64,000 nucleotides of DNA from Fibrobacter sp. UWT2. Its GTDB lineage: Bacteria > Fibrobacterota > Fibrobacteria > Fibrobacterales > Fibrobacteraceae. The notes beneath the pieces were generated by a model. The model was not told the origin of the DNA. It made no database searches and was given only the letters and a program-made list of their open reading frames with translations. How positions within the stretch are numbered: the first letter of the stretch is position 1; each line of letters opens with the position of its first letter. The translations under genes and the position numbers were made by a program. Positions 8,432 to 16,518 of this stretch are shown here, piece after piece. The stretch is from the NCBI RefSeq assembly GCF_900142545.1, contig NZ_FRBF01000003.1:1-64000 (forward strand). The letters are read 5' to 3'.

Positions 8432-9949
8432 ATGTCCGTAAACAACTTGGTCAAAAGATTGCAGAACGAAATGCGCGGCGATGCCGGTATCAATGGCGAC
8501 GCCCAGCGAATCGAACAGATGGTGTGGATGTTTTTCTTGAAGGTCTATGACGCTCAGGAAGAAATCTGGGAATGCACCAAGGACAAGTACAAATCCATCA
8601 TCCCCGAAAAGATGCGCTGGCGCAACTGGGCTGTCGATGAAAAAGACGGCAAGGCGCTCACGGGCGATGCGTTGCTCGCGTTCGTGAACAACGAACTTTT
8701 CCCGACGCTCAAAAAACTGCCTGTCAACGAGAATACTCCGCGCGGCAAGGCGATTGTGCGGATGGTCTTCGAAGATTTGAACCAGTACATGAAAGACGGC
8801 ATCATCCTCCGCAAGCTCATCAATATCATTGATGAAGTGGACTTTAGCGACGCAGACGACCGCCACACCTTCGGCGATATTTACGAAGGAATCCTGAAAG
8901 ATTTGCAGAGTGCAGGCAATGCGGGCGAATTCTACACGCCGCGAGCTTTGACAGATTTTATTGTACAACAGCTGCACCCGAAACTCGGCGAAACATTCGG
9001 CGACTTTACCAGTGGAACAGGCGGTTTCTTGACCAGTTGCCTGAACTACCTGAAACCCTCCGTAATGACGACGAGCGACGAAAAGAAATTCCAGTCAGCC
9101 ATTGTCGGGCAGGAATGGAAACCGCTCCCGTACCTGCTTTCAATTACCAACATGCTCGTCCACGACATCGAAGAGCCGAACATCACCCACACGGATTCGC
9201 TTGGCCGCAAGGTGACGGAATTCAAGGACAGCGACAAGGTGGATTGCATCGGCATGAATCCGCCGTATGGCGGCAGCACAGGCATGAACGCCAAGCTGAA
9301 CTTCCCGATAAACATGCAGAGCAGCGAAACGGCCGACCTTTTCATTGTACTCATCATGTATCGCCTCAAAAAGATGGGCCGTGCGGGCGTGATTATCCCC
9401 GACGGCTTCCTGTTCGGCACCGACGGCGCAAAACTCGCCATCAAGCAGAAGTTACTCCGCGAATTCAACCTACACACTGTCATTCGCCTGCCGGGCAGCA
9501 TCTTTAGCCCCTACACCAGCATTGCCACGAACATCCTGTTCTTTGACAACGAAAAGGCGAAAGGCGCCCCGACAGGGTTCAGCACCAAGGAAACCTGGTT
9601 CTACCGTCTCGATATGCCCGAAGGTTACAAGCACTTCAGCAAGACAAAGCCCATGCGCCTTGAACACTGCAAGCCCATAATAGACTGGTGGAACAACCGC
9701 GAAGAAATCCTTGAAACCAACGACGACGGCGAAGTCGTGAGCGAAAAGTCCCGCAAGTTCACCCCCGAAGAACTCGTGGAAATGGACTGCAACTTTGACC
9801 AGTGCAAATTTCCCAAGGAAGAAGAGGATGTTTTGCCGCCCGCAGAACTCCTGGAAGACTACCACAAGAAACGCGCCGCACTCGACAAGAAAATCGACAA
9901 GAAGCTGGAGCAGATTCAGAAACTCCTCGGGATTGAGGTAGGCGCCTAA
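8432..9949 (+). CDS. hsdM: Type I restriction-modification methyltransferase subunit
   Basis: A 505-residue N6-adenine DNA methyltransferase. An N-terminal helical HsdM domain is followed by the SAM-binding motif FTSGTGGF near residue 195 and the catalytic NPPYGG motif near residue 276. It methylates the site chosen by HsdS and so protects host DNA. Its stop and the hsdS start share a base (TAATG), which couples their translation. Codon use resembles the core genes, unlike the AT-rich target-recognition parts of hsdS. Confidence 0.93.
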   Translation: MSVNNLVKRLQNEMRGDAGINGDAQRIEQMVWMFFLKVYDAQEEIWECTKDKYKSIIPEKMRWRNWAVDEKDGKALTGDALLAFVNNELFPTLKKLPVNENTPRGKAIVRMVFEDLNQYMKDGIILRKLINIIDEVDFSDADDRHTFGDIYEGILKDLQSAGNAGEFYTPRALTDFIVQQLHPKLGETFGDFTSGTGGFLTSCLNYLKPSVMTTSDEKKFQSAIVGQEWKPLPYLLSITNMLVHDIEEPNITHTDSLGRKVTEFKDSDKVDCIGMNPPYGGSTGMNAKLNFPINMQSSETADLFIVLIMYRLKKMGRAGVIIPDGFLFGTDGAKLAIKQKLLREFNLHTVIRLPGSIFSPYTSIATNILFFDNEKAKGAPTGFSTKETWFYRLDMPEGYKHFSKTKPMRLEHCKPIIDWWNNREEILETNDDGEVVSEKSRKFTPEELVEMDCNFDQCKFPKEEEDVLPPAELLEDYHKKRAALDKKIDKKLEQIQKLLGIEVGA

Positions 9950-11541
9950 TGGACGGAAAGCAACTCAAGAACAGCATTCTGCAATGGGCGATACAAGGCA
10001 AACTTGTCCCGCAGAACCCCAAGGACGAACCCGCTTCAAAACTCCTAGAGCGGATTGCAGAATCCCGAAATGAAAGTTCCCTGAGCCTGCCGAAGGGAAC
10101 TGCCAAAGGCACGAAGTCGAAGGATCCTGGGCGTAAAAAAAGCGCTCAGTCCTCCCGCATCTATCGCGAAAACGGCGTGTGGTATGAACAAGTCGGCACC
10201 GCCACCCCCAAGGATATTTCAGATGAAATACCCTTTGAAATACCTAAGAATTGGACGTGGTGTAGGCTAAAGGATTATTTAGACGTTCGTGATGGAACCC
10301 ACGATTCCCCAAAATATTATTCGTCAGGAATACCATTTGTTACAAGCAAAAATCTTGTAAATGGGCAAATTGATTTCTCTAATGTAAAATACATATCGCA
10401 AGAAGACCACGAAGCCTTTTCTGCTCGTTCGAAGGTGGATGACAACGACATTCTTTTTGCAATGATTGGCAGCATTGGAAATCCTGTTTTAGTAAAGAAA
10501 ACTTGTGATTTTAGTATAAAAAATGTCGCTTTGTTTAAGCCATATAATGAAGAAACTGATATGCATTATATGCTTTTGTATTTTCAGCATATTCAAACGG
10601 GCTTGAAGAAAATCGCTGCTGGAGGAGTTCAATCATTTATTTCATTGAATGTTTTTCGTAATTGGTTATTTCCCCTTCCGCCCCTAGCCGAACAGAAACG
10701 AATCGTCGCAAAACTTGAACAAGTTCTCCCGCTCGCAGAAGAATACGGAGCCGCCCAGGAACAACTCGACAAACTCAACAAGGAACTTCCCGAAGCCCTC
10801 AAAAAAAGCATCCTCCAAGAAGCCATCCAAGGCAAACTCGTCCCCCAGAACTCCAAAGACGAACCCGCCCATAAACTATTGGAACGTATCACGGCCGCCC
10901 GCAGCGAAGCTAATCAGCCAAAGGGTGCAAAGTCAAAGAAATCCACCCCAACATCTCGCATCTACTGCGAAAACGGCACCTGGTACGAACAAATCGGCTC
11001 CGCTACTCCCAAGGATATTTCAGATGAAATCCCGTTCGAAATCCCTGAAAGTTGGGCTTGGTGTAGATTAGGGAATTGTTCTGATTATGCGGCTTCAAAA
11101 GAAAAAGCCAAATCCTTTAAAGACATTCAAGAAATGTGGTCATTAGATTTGGAAGATATTGAAAAGAATTCAGGACGAATAGTAAAAAGATTAAAGGTTA
11201 GTGAGCGAAAAATTGTTGGCGAAAAAGTTATCTTTAAAAAGGGACAGGTTCTTTATAGCAAATTGCGTCCGTATTTAAAGAAAATATTGGTCGCTCCCGA
11301 AGATGGCGTTTGCTCATCCGAAATAGTACCTTTTTCACCATTTGAGTGTTTGGACGCTAGTTATTTGGTAACTGTTTTAAAATCGCCCCATGTCGATTAC
11401 ACAATAAATCTCGTTACTTATGGTGTGAAAATGCCTCGTGTAGGTACGGACACGATGTTGAATCTACTGATTCCAATTCCGCCCTTAGCCGAACAAAAAC
11501 GAATCGTTGCCAAATTAGAACAACTCTTTAAGGTGCTGTAA
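9949..11541 (+). CDS. hsdS: Type I restriction-modification specificity subunit
   Basis: A 530-residue protein with two target-recognition domains (about residues 95-245 and 350-510). These alternate with repeated conserved segments: VPQN.KDEPA.KLLERI occurs at about residues 22-40 and 295-313, IPFEIP..W.WCRL before each recognition domain, and PLAEQKRIVAKLEQ after each. Such repeats allow domain swapping and change of specificity. The recognition domains are clearly more AT-rich than the repeats. Residues about 42-64 are encoded by a palindromic dispersed repeat absent from the equivalent second segment. The C-terminus is short (ends LEQLFKVL). Confidence 0.9.
   Translation: MDGKQLKNSILQWAIQGKLVPQNPKDEPASKLLERIAESRNESSLSLPKGTAKGTKSKDPGRKKSAQSSRIYRENGVWYEQVGTATPKDISDEIPFEIPKNWTWCRLKDYLDVRDGTHDSPKYYSSGIPFVTSKNLVNGQIDFSNVKYISQEDHEAFSARSKVDDNDILFAMIGSIGNPVLVKKTCDFSIKNVALFKPYNEETDMHYMLLYFQHIQTGLKKIAAGGVQSFISLNVFRNWLFPLPPLAEQKRIVAKLEQVLPLAEEYGAAQEQLDKLNKELPEALKKSILQEAIQGKLVPQNSKDEPAHKLLERITAARSEANQPKGAKSKKSTPTSRIYCENGTWYEQIGSATPKDISDEIPFEIPESWAWCRLGNCSDYAASKEKAKSFKDIQEMWSLDLEDIEKNSGRIVKRLKVSERKIVGEKVIFKKGQVLYSKLRPYLKKILVAPEDGVCSSEIVPFSPFECLDASYLVTVLKSPHVDYTINLVTYGVKMPRVGTDTMLNLLIPIPPLAEQKRIVAKLEQLFKVL
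10075..10130. repeat. Dispersed palindromic repeat inside hsdS
   Basis: AGTTCCCT (10075-10082) and AGGGAACT (10094-10101) form an inverted repeat around GAGCCTGCCGA. The segment continues to CGAAGTCGAAGGATCCTGG, the other half of a CCTGAGC...GAAGGATC element also seen at 57438-57483. It is in frame and adds a Ser/Lys/Gly-rich linker. The parallel segment near 10905-10950 lacks it, indicating insertion. Confidence 0.6.
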
Positions 11542-11553
11542 AAAAGGTAATAT

Positions 11554-12417
11554 ATGGCATTATTTTCAGAAAGATATGGATTTGTCAAGCCACGTGAAAT
11601 GTTCCAAATAGACAGCTTGGACGAACGTACTAAAAATCGAATTTGGAATTGGGTTGATGAAAATTTCATAAAAAACATCCCATTAAAGCAATTCATTGGT
11701 GGCGACTACATTGACTTAGACAAAGCCTATGTTTTAAAGCATATTTTTTGTGACATCTATGGCAATACTGTAGATAATCCTATTCTCACAACTCTATCTT
11801 CCGTAACGGCTTATTTTAAGCTTCGTTTTTCATCAGAGCCATTTTGGGATATTTTGGACCTCATCGAACTTATTGTAGAATCCTGGATTCCGTGTATGGA
11901 CAAACCATATGGAACAGAATTTGTGAAACGAATGTCCAAATTGAACCGGATTTTGGAGCAAGAAAAAGTTGGCTATCGTTTAGTTAATGGCAAAATGACA
12001 CGTATTGTAGAAAATGCTGAAATTGACACTATTGAAGAATCGCTAAAAACGGAGCACAAATCAGTCACCGACCATGTTCAAAGCGCTCTACATAGTTTTG
12101 CAGATAGAAATAATCCCGACTATAGAAACGCTATTCAAGAGGCTTTTTATGCAGTTGAGGCGTGGCTGAAAAATGAATGCGGCAACCCAAAATCAGAATT
12201 CAGATCAGCATTGCAGACGTTGAAAGATAAAGGCAAATTAGACATTCACCCAGTATTGACGAATGTCTTTAATGGCTTTTATGCCTACATGTCCGATGAA
12301 AAAGGTCTGCGTCATGCATTGTTGGACCAGAGTGCTAAATTCGAATTTGAAGAAACAAAGTGCATGATTGTCTTTTGCTGCACAATGATTAACTATTTAG
12401 AAGCAAAGAAAAAGTAA
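11554..12417 (+). CDS. AbiJ-like abortive-infection protein
   Basis: 287 residues. The opening LFSERYGFVKP..MFQIDSLDERTKNRIWNWVDE matches the AbiJ N-terminal domain 4 pattern (FSER.G...........ID..R..LWN). The C-terminal part, with NPDYRNAIQEAFYAVEAWLK, resembles the HEPN-like or helical second half common to this family. AbiJ proteins are phage-defence factors thought to stop growth of infected cells; the biochemical activity is not established from sequence. It lies 12 bp after hsdS in the same direction and is AT-rich, as expected for an acquired defence gene. Confidence 0.65.
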   Translation: MALFSERYGFVKPREMFQIDSLDERTKNRIWNWVDENFIKNIPLKQFIGGDYIDLDKAYVLKHIFCDIYGNTVDNPILTTLSSVTAYFKLRFSSEPFWDILDLIELIVESWIPCMDKPYGTEFVKRMSKLNRILEQEKVGYRLVNGKMTRIVENAEIDTIEESLKTEHKSVTDHVQSALHSFADRNNPDYRNAIQEAFYAVEAWLKNECGNPKSEFRSALQTLKDKGKLDIHPVLTNVFNGFYAYMSDEKGLRHALLDQSAKFEFEETKCMIVFCCTMINYLEAKKK

Positions 12418-12433
12418 TTTTTTCGCGTGAAAA

Positions 12434-13330
12434 ATGAGCAAACGAAAGCCAACATTAAAAGAAATTCTATTTAATCGATATCAAAAAAATGGCATTTCTG
12501 ATTTCGAAATAGAGCCACTCTCTAATTACCTAGAAAAAATTATTTTTGAGCAGCAAGCATTTCTTGATAAAAATTTCATAGCCAGATTAAATAGCGACAA
12601 TGATTTTGCGGACCGATTATACGAACTCTATTTCATTTCCGCGTTGAAAAACAACAATCTAAGCCTTGAGCATAAATCAGACGCTGGACTTGACATCTGG
12701 ATAAATGATATCTCTGGCTGGGGTGAGTTTGTGTGCGCACACAATACAGAAGAAATGAAAAAAAATAATATTCTAGGAGAAGCCCGTATTGTCGACCCTA
12801 ATGAAACGCTTTTACGCATTACATCTGTATTAAAAACCAAGTCCGATAAAATATTAGATGATTTAAGTAAAGGACGGGTTGAAGATAATCAGCCGATAAT
12901 AATATTTTTATCAACTGGGCAACTTATAGATTGGCGCCCAATGAACCCTAAAGGGGACATTTGTAGTTTTGTTAGAGCCGTTCTTCCTATTAGTGAACCG
13001 ACATTGATGATAAATATGAGCACAAAAGAAAGTCAATTGTGCAGAAAGTATCAATTTGGCATTCCGAAAAAGAATGTGGTTGTTGAAAACGATTTTTTTC
13101 TAGAAAAGCAAAACGAACTGATTAGTGCAGTAGTTTTTTCTTATTGTTCAATTTATAATCGCTTTGACAATCCTTCTTCCTCTTTTAAGGATGGAGATGA
13201 TTTCATCGTTGTTCATAATCCTTTAGCAAAAAATCCTATTCCGCACAGATTGTTGAAGTGTCGCGAAGAATACGTATGCGAATACGAAGAAAATGTTTCT
13301 TTTTCGATTCGGAATATAAAAGAGACTTAA
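12434..13330 (+). CDS. Unrecognised protein, possible PD-(D/E)XK nuclease fold
   Basis: 298 residues, AT-rich. I do not recognise a named family. Residues about 60-100 (FADRLYELYFISALKNNNL..HKSDAGLDIWI..ISGWGEFVCA) resemble the core of restriction-endonuclease-like folds: a helix, then a strand with D and a strand with E. A clean E-X-K is not visible. The rest is mixed alpha/beta with no membrane segment or signal. It lies 16 bp after the AbiJ-like gene and 1 bp before the DUF2971 gene, so the three are probably one transcript in the defence island. Confidence 0.45.
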   Translation: MSKRKPTLKEILFNRYQKNGISDFEIEPLSNYLEKIIFEQQAFLDKNFIARLNSDNDFADRLYELYFISALKNNNLSLEHKSDAGLDIWINDISGWGEFVCAHNTEEMKKNNILGEARIVDPNETLLRITSVLKTKSDKILDDLSKGRVEDNQPIIIFLSTGQLIDWRPMNPKGDICSFVRAVLPISEPTLMINMSTKESQLCRKYQFGIPKKNVVVENDFFLEKQNELISAVVFSYCSIYNRFDNPSSSFKDGDDFIVVHNPLAKNPIPHRLLKCREEYVCEYEENVSFSIRNIKET

Positions 13331-13331
13331 A

Positions 13332-14108
13332 TTGACTTCAAAAACATTATACAAATACCTTGATGCCGAAGGCGGCTTGAAGATGATGAAATGTCACAAT
13401 CTTCGATTCGCTAACGCCACAAGATTAAACGATCCTTTTGACTGTCATCCCAGTTTGATAGACTTCTCTAAAGTTCCTGCAGAAAAATGCAAAAGATGGC
13501 CAGCACATTTAATTGAGGAATTAGAGTCTTGCCAATATAAAAACCTGCGCAAGCGTACTTGGATTTGCAGCCTCTCTAAAGTCTATGACTCCTTGCTTAT
13601 GTGGTGCTTTTACAGCAGTTACAGCGGTGTCTGTATCGGCATCGATATGGAAAAAGCGGAGAAGTACCTCTCTCAAGTAATGAACGGGGTCTATTTTGGC
13701 ACACAACAATTAGAAGTACAGTACAAAGACATTGTCAATAAACCGGATTTCTTTCACAAAATCGACATGATTAATTACACCCGTTACCAGCTGTCAACAA
13801 AAGCTAAGGAATGGGAGCATGAAAAAGAAGTTCGCTTGTTGCTGACAGATCCATTAGTTGGAACAATTCCTTCAGAATATTCAGAAAGTGCTAAAAAGGA
13901 AGACGGTTCGGTTGATTATGAAGATGTCCGCTTTTATCCAGTTATAGGGAGAGAATGTTTTTGCGAACTCTATCTCGGTATCAATGTGGAAAAAGACAAA
14001 CAGGATGAAATTCTGAAAGTCGCGCGATGGCTTAATCCTGAAATGAAAATTTATAGGATGACTGTTGACCCTGATGCTTTTAAGTTGAAGCCCGTGTTGA
14101 TTCAATAA
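13332..14108 (+). CDS. DUF2971 family protein
   Basis: 258 residues starting at TTG. That start is chosen because TLYKYLDAEGGLKMMKCHNLRFANATRLNDPFDCHPSL, read from there, is the complete characteristic DUF2971 opening (YKY..........L.F.....FNDPFD). An ATG at 13386 would cut it. The family is found widely in accessory and defence regions and has no settled function. Other conserved-looking parts are W..YS..Y.GVCIGID and the C-terminal LYLGINV. It follows the previous stop by one base. Confidence 0.75.
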   Translation: MTSKTLYKYLDAEGGLKMMKCHNLRFANATRLNDPFDCHPSLIDFSKVPAEKCKRWPAHLIEELESCQYKNLRKRTWICSLSKVYDSLLMWCFYSSYSGVCIGIDMEKAEKYLSQVMNGVYFGTQQLEVQYKDIVNKPDFFHKIDMINYTRYQLSTKAKEWEHEKEVRLLLTDPLVGTIPSEYSESAKKEDGSVDYEDVRFYPVIGRECFCELYLGINVEKDKQDEILKVARWLNPEMKIYRMTVDPDAFKLKPVLIQ

Positions 14109-14144
14109 AAAGTTATATTAACACCTAAACTGCAAGGAATTCCG

Positions 14145-15305
14145 ATGCGAAAGAAACCGTCAGAACTGGATTTTGAAGAATACATCCGTCAGGTCGAGCC
14201 CGCCAAGCGGGAAAAGTCCTACGCGTGGTCTACGGCTATTGGCTTGCAGCAGGTTGATGGCCTGACGCCTTCGGATTATCTGCTCGAAGTCGCCAAGAAG
14301 AACATCGAAGGGGAAATTTCCCTGAACAAGGCACAGGCGCTTATCGATTCTTATTACGAATCGAAGACGGAGCGCTCCGACGATGAAGACGAAACTGAAG
14401 AAGCCGACAAGGTTTCGACTCGCATTGCGCAAATTTTGAGTGAAAAGTCGTTCAATTTTTCACCCTCTTTTTTGATTGCCATTCACAAGCGCCTTTTCGA
14501 GGGAGTGTTCAAACATGCTGGAGAAATCCGCAAGTACGATATTTCCAAAAAAGAATGGGTACTGAACGGAGATTCCGTAATGTACGGGGCATCGTTTGAA
14601 TTGCGGATGGCTCTGGATTATGATTTTGAGCGCGAACGTGAATTTAGCTATAGCAATTTAAGCATGAATGAAATCGTCCGTCATCTGGCGTTTTTCGTGT
14701 CGCGTCTTTGGCAGATTCATGCCTTCGGTGAGGGCAATACGCGTACCACGGCGGTTTTTACCATCAAGTATCTGCGTTCCATGGGCTTTAAAGTCGGAAA
14801 CGACATTTTCGCCAAGAATTCGTGGTATTTCAGGAATGCGCTCGTCCGCGCCAACTACAAGAATGTGCGAAAAGGAATCCAGCAGGAGCCGGAATATCTT
14901 GAGAAATTCTTCCGTAATTTGCTGATGGGCGAACACAACGAACTGAAAAACCGCTACTTGCATGTTGACTACAAGAAAGTCAAGGGCAAAACTGCGACTG
15001 AAAAATTGAAGAAAACTGAGACGGCCAAAAAAGTGCAGACGAAATGTCACAGCAAAAATGTCACAGTAAAATGTCACAGCAAAATGTCACAGCAAAATGT
15101 CACAGTAAAAATCAGTGAGCGCCAGAAACAGATTCTAGACATCGTGAAAGGGAATCCGAATGTTTTGCAAACGGAACTAGCTGAACGCTTTGGCGTCCGG
15201 CGAGAGACCATCTACCGTGACATGAAAAAGCTCGTGGATGCGGGAATTCTTAGTCGCTCCGAATCAGACAAAAAATGCACATGGAAGGTGGTGAAAAAGT
15301 TTTAG
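14145..15305 (+). CDS. Fic family protein with VbhA-like N-terminus and C-terminal winged HTH
   Basis: 386 residues. N-terminal residues about 20-75 (SYAWSTAIGLQQVDGL...NIEGEISLNKAQALIDSYYE) look like the small VbhA-type antitoxin fused to the enzyme. The Fic loop is IHAFGEGNTRTTAVF near residue 192, so His, Phe and the EGN..R core are kept but the usual HPF has Ala. A repeat-encoded linker rich in CHSK/NVTV (residues 300-322) joins a winged HTH (RQKQILDIVKGNPN..ELAERFGVRRETIYRDMKKL). Family role: protein AMPylation or a related transfer. It is the last gene of the defence island. Confidence 0.82.
   Translation: MRKKPSELDFEEYIRQVEPAKREKSYAWSTAIGLQQVDGLTPSDYLLEVAKKNIEGEISLNKAQALIDSYYESKTERSDDEDETEEADKVSTRIAQILSEKSFNFSPSFLIAIHKRLFEGVFKHAGEIRKYDISKKEWVLNGDSVMYGASFELRMALDYDFEREREFSYSNLSMNEIVRHLAFFVSRLWQIHAFGEGNTRTTAVFTIKYLRSMGFKVGNDIFAKNSWYFRNALVRANYKNVRKGIQQEPEYLEKFFRNLLMGEHNELKNRYLHVDYKKVKGKTATEKLKKTETAKKVQTKCHSKNVTVKCHSKMSQQNVTVKISERQKQILDIVKGNPNVLQTELAERFGVRRETIYRDMKKLVDAGILSRSESDKKCTWKVVKKF
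15042..15110 (+). repeat. Five copies of a 13/14-bp repeat inside fic, frame-rotating
   Basis: The unit (A)AATGTCACAG(C/T)A begins its ATG at 15044, 15058, 15071, 15084 and 15097, spacings 14, 13, 13 and 13. Because 13 is not a multiple of three, successive copies are read in different frames, yet no stop arises. Gain or loss of one copy would throw the downstream HTH out of frame. Confidence 0.85.
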
Positions 15306-15357
15306 AGGGCAAATGAAGATTTTTTAAGGTGCCAGATTGGATCCTTAAAGCCTTACC

Positions 15358-15378
15358 GCGCAGGGAATAGTCCTGCGC
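15358..15378. terminator. Hairpin after the fic gene
   Basis: GCGCAGG pairs with CCTGCGC around a 7-base loop. It is followed by A/T-rich sequence without a clean T-run, so termination strength is uncertain. It is the first hairpin after the defence island. Confidence 0.45.
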
Positions 15379-15414
15379 TATAAAAAGCTATAAAAAAATT
15401 GTATATCCCGAAAT

Positions 15415-15440
15415 ATTGCACCGCTTAGGTGCAATTTGTA
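15415..15440 (+). promoter_or_regulatory. GCACC/GGTGC hairpin upstream of the rhodanese-TusA gene
   Basis: ATTGCACC and GGTGCAAT enclose a 5-base loop, followed by TTTGTATTTTTG. It resembles the TTTTGCACC hairpin at 34066-34087. It may be a terminator or a hairpin at the 5' end of the next transcript. It lies about 65 bp before the ATG at 15502. Confidence 0.4.
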
Positions 15441-15501
15441 TTTTTGCTTGTCACACTTTTAACTCTGTGAGTCACCACTAAACGTTTTTCTACACGACAA
15501 A

Positions 15502-16509
15502 ATGTCCGAAGTCAAAAAAATTCTTGCAAAAGATTTCTACAAGATTGATTCCCAAAATTCAACGCTACTCGATGTCCGCGAAACGAGTGAAGCCATCGTG
15601 CGCCCTGTAAATGGTGCGCTGCAGGTTCCGTTCTTTGAATTGTCCAAGAAGATTGATAGCATCCCGAAAGACAAGCCTGTTTACGTATTCTGTTCTACAG
15701 GAGACCGTTCCGAACAAGTTGCCGAAATTCTCGCCGATCGCGATTATGACGTGTACAATGTAGAAGGCGGGCTTGATGCCGTCCCGAAAATTCACTTCGT
15801 TGATGCCAAGGGTCTCAAGTGCCCGGGCCCCATCGTGAAGGTGGACGAAGCGGTCAAAAGTGTGTCCGTTGGCGAAGAAGTTCAGGTGGAAGCGACCGAG
15901 AAAGCATTCTTCTCGGATGTGGATGTCTGGTGCCAGCGTACCGGCAACGAGTTGAAATCGCTTTCCGAAAAAGACGGCGTAATCTATGCGACCATCGTAA
16001 AGCGCGACGCACCCAAATCTCTTGAAAATCGTGAATTTGAGCATGGCAAGACTTTTGTCGTTTTTAGCGGCGATTTGGACAAGGCGATTGCCTCTTTCAT
16101 TATGGCGAACGGAGCTGCCGCCATGGGACGCCCGGTTACCATGTTCTTCACCTTCTGGGGAGTAAGCATTTTGCGCAGGCCCGAAAAGGTGCGCATCAAG
16201 AAATCGCTCATCGGAAAAATGTTTGGGTTCATGATGCCCCGCGGTTCCAAGAAACTCGGACTTTCGCGCATGAACTTTGGCGGAATTGGCGCAAAGATGA
16301 TTCGCGCGGTCATGAAGCAGAATGGAGTGTCTTCGCTGGAAGAATTGATTGAAAGCGCAAGGCAGAAGGGCGTGAAGTTTGTCGCCTGCCAGATGTCGAT
16401 GGAACTCATGGGCATCACAGCCGAAGAGCTGATTGACGGCGTTGAACTCGGCGGCGTCGCGACGATGCTCGGTTCCACTGAAAAATCCGACTTGACATAT
16501 TTTATTTAA
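15502..16509 (+). CDS. Rhodanese-TusA-DsrE/F-like fusion protein
   Basis: 335 residues with three sulfur-handling domains in order. Rhodanese spans about 1-95, with active loop CSTGDRS and C64. A TusA-like domain spans about 98-170, with the CPGP motif at C107. A DsrE-like domain spans about 180-335 (KTFVVFSGDLDKAIASFIMANGAAAMGRPVTMFFTFWG). This order is known as the C-terminal half of some flavin-dependent CoA-disulfide reductases; here it stands alone. It probably relays persulfide sulfur in the cytoplasm. bioB begins 9 bp later, so a role supplying sulfur to biotin synthase is a reasonable inference. Confidence 0.82.
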   Translation: MSEVKKILAKDFYKIDSQNSTLLDVRETSEAIVRPVNGALQVPFFELSKKIDSIPKDKPVYVFCSTGDRSEQVAEILADRDYDVYNVEGGLDAVPKIHFVDAKGLKCPGPIVKVDEAVKSVSVGEEVQVEATEKAFFSDVDVWCQRTGNELKSLSEKDGVIYATIVKRDAPKSLENREFEHGKTFVVFSGDLDKAIASFIMANGAAAMGRPVTMFFTFWGVSILRRPEKVRIKKSLIGKMFGFMMPRGSKKLGLSRMNFGGIGAKMIRAVMKQNGVSSLEELIESARQKGVKFVACQMSMELMGITAEELIDGVELGGVATMLGSTEKSDLTYFI

Positions 16510-16518
16510 GGTCCCGTT

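Noticed and set aside
4938-15378. Integrative element with attachment sites around the restriction island
   Set aside because: No integrase, tRNA target or matching direct repeats at the two edges were found.
15448-15476. Fourth copy of the shared bipartite motif (ACACTTTTAACT is shared with site A)
   Set aside because: The right half GTGTT at +23 is absent and the left half is TTGTCACAC rather than GGTRACAC.
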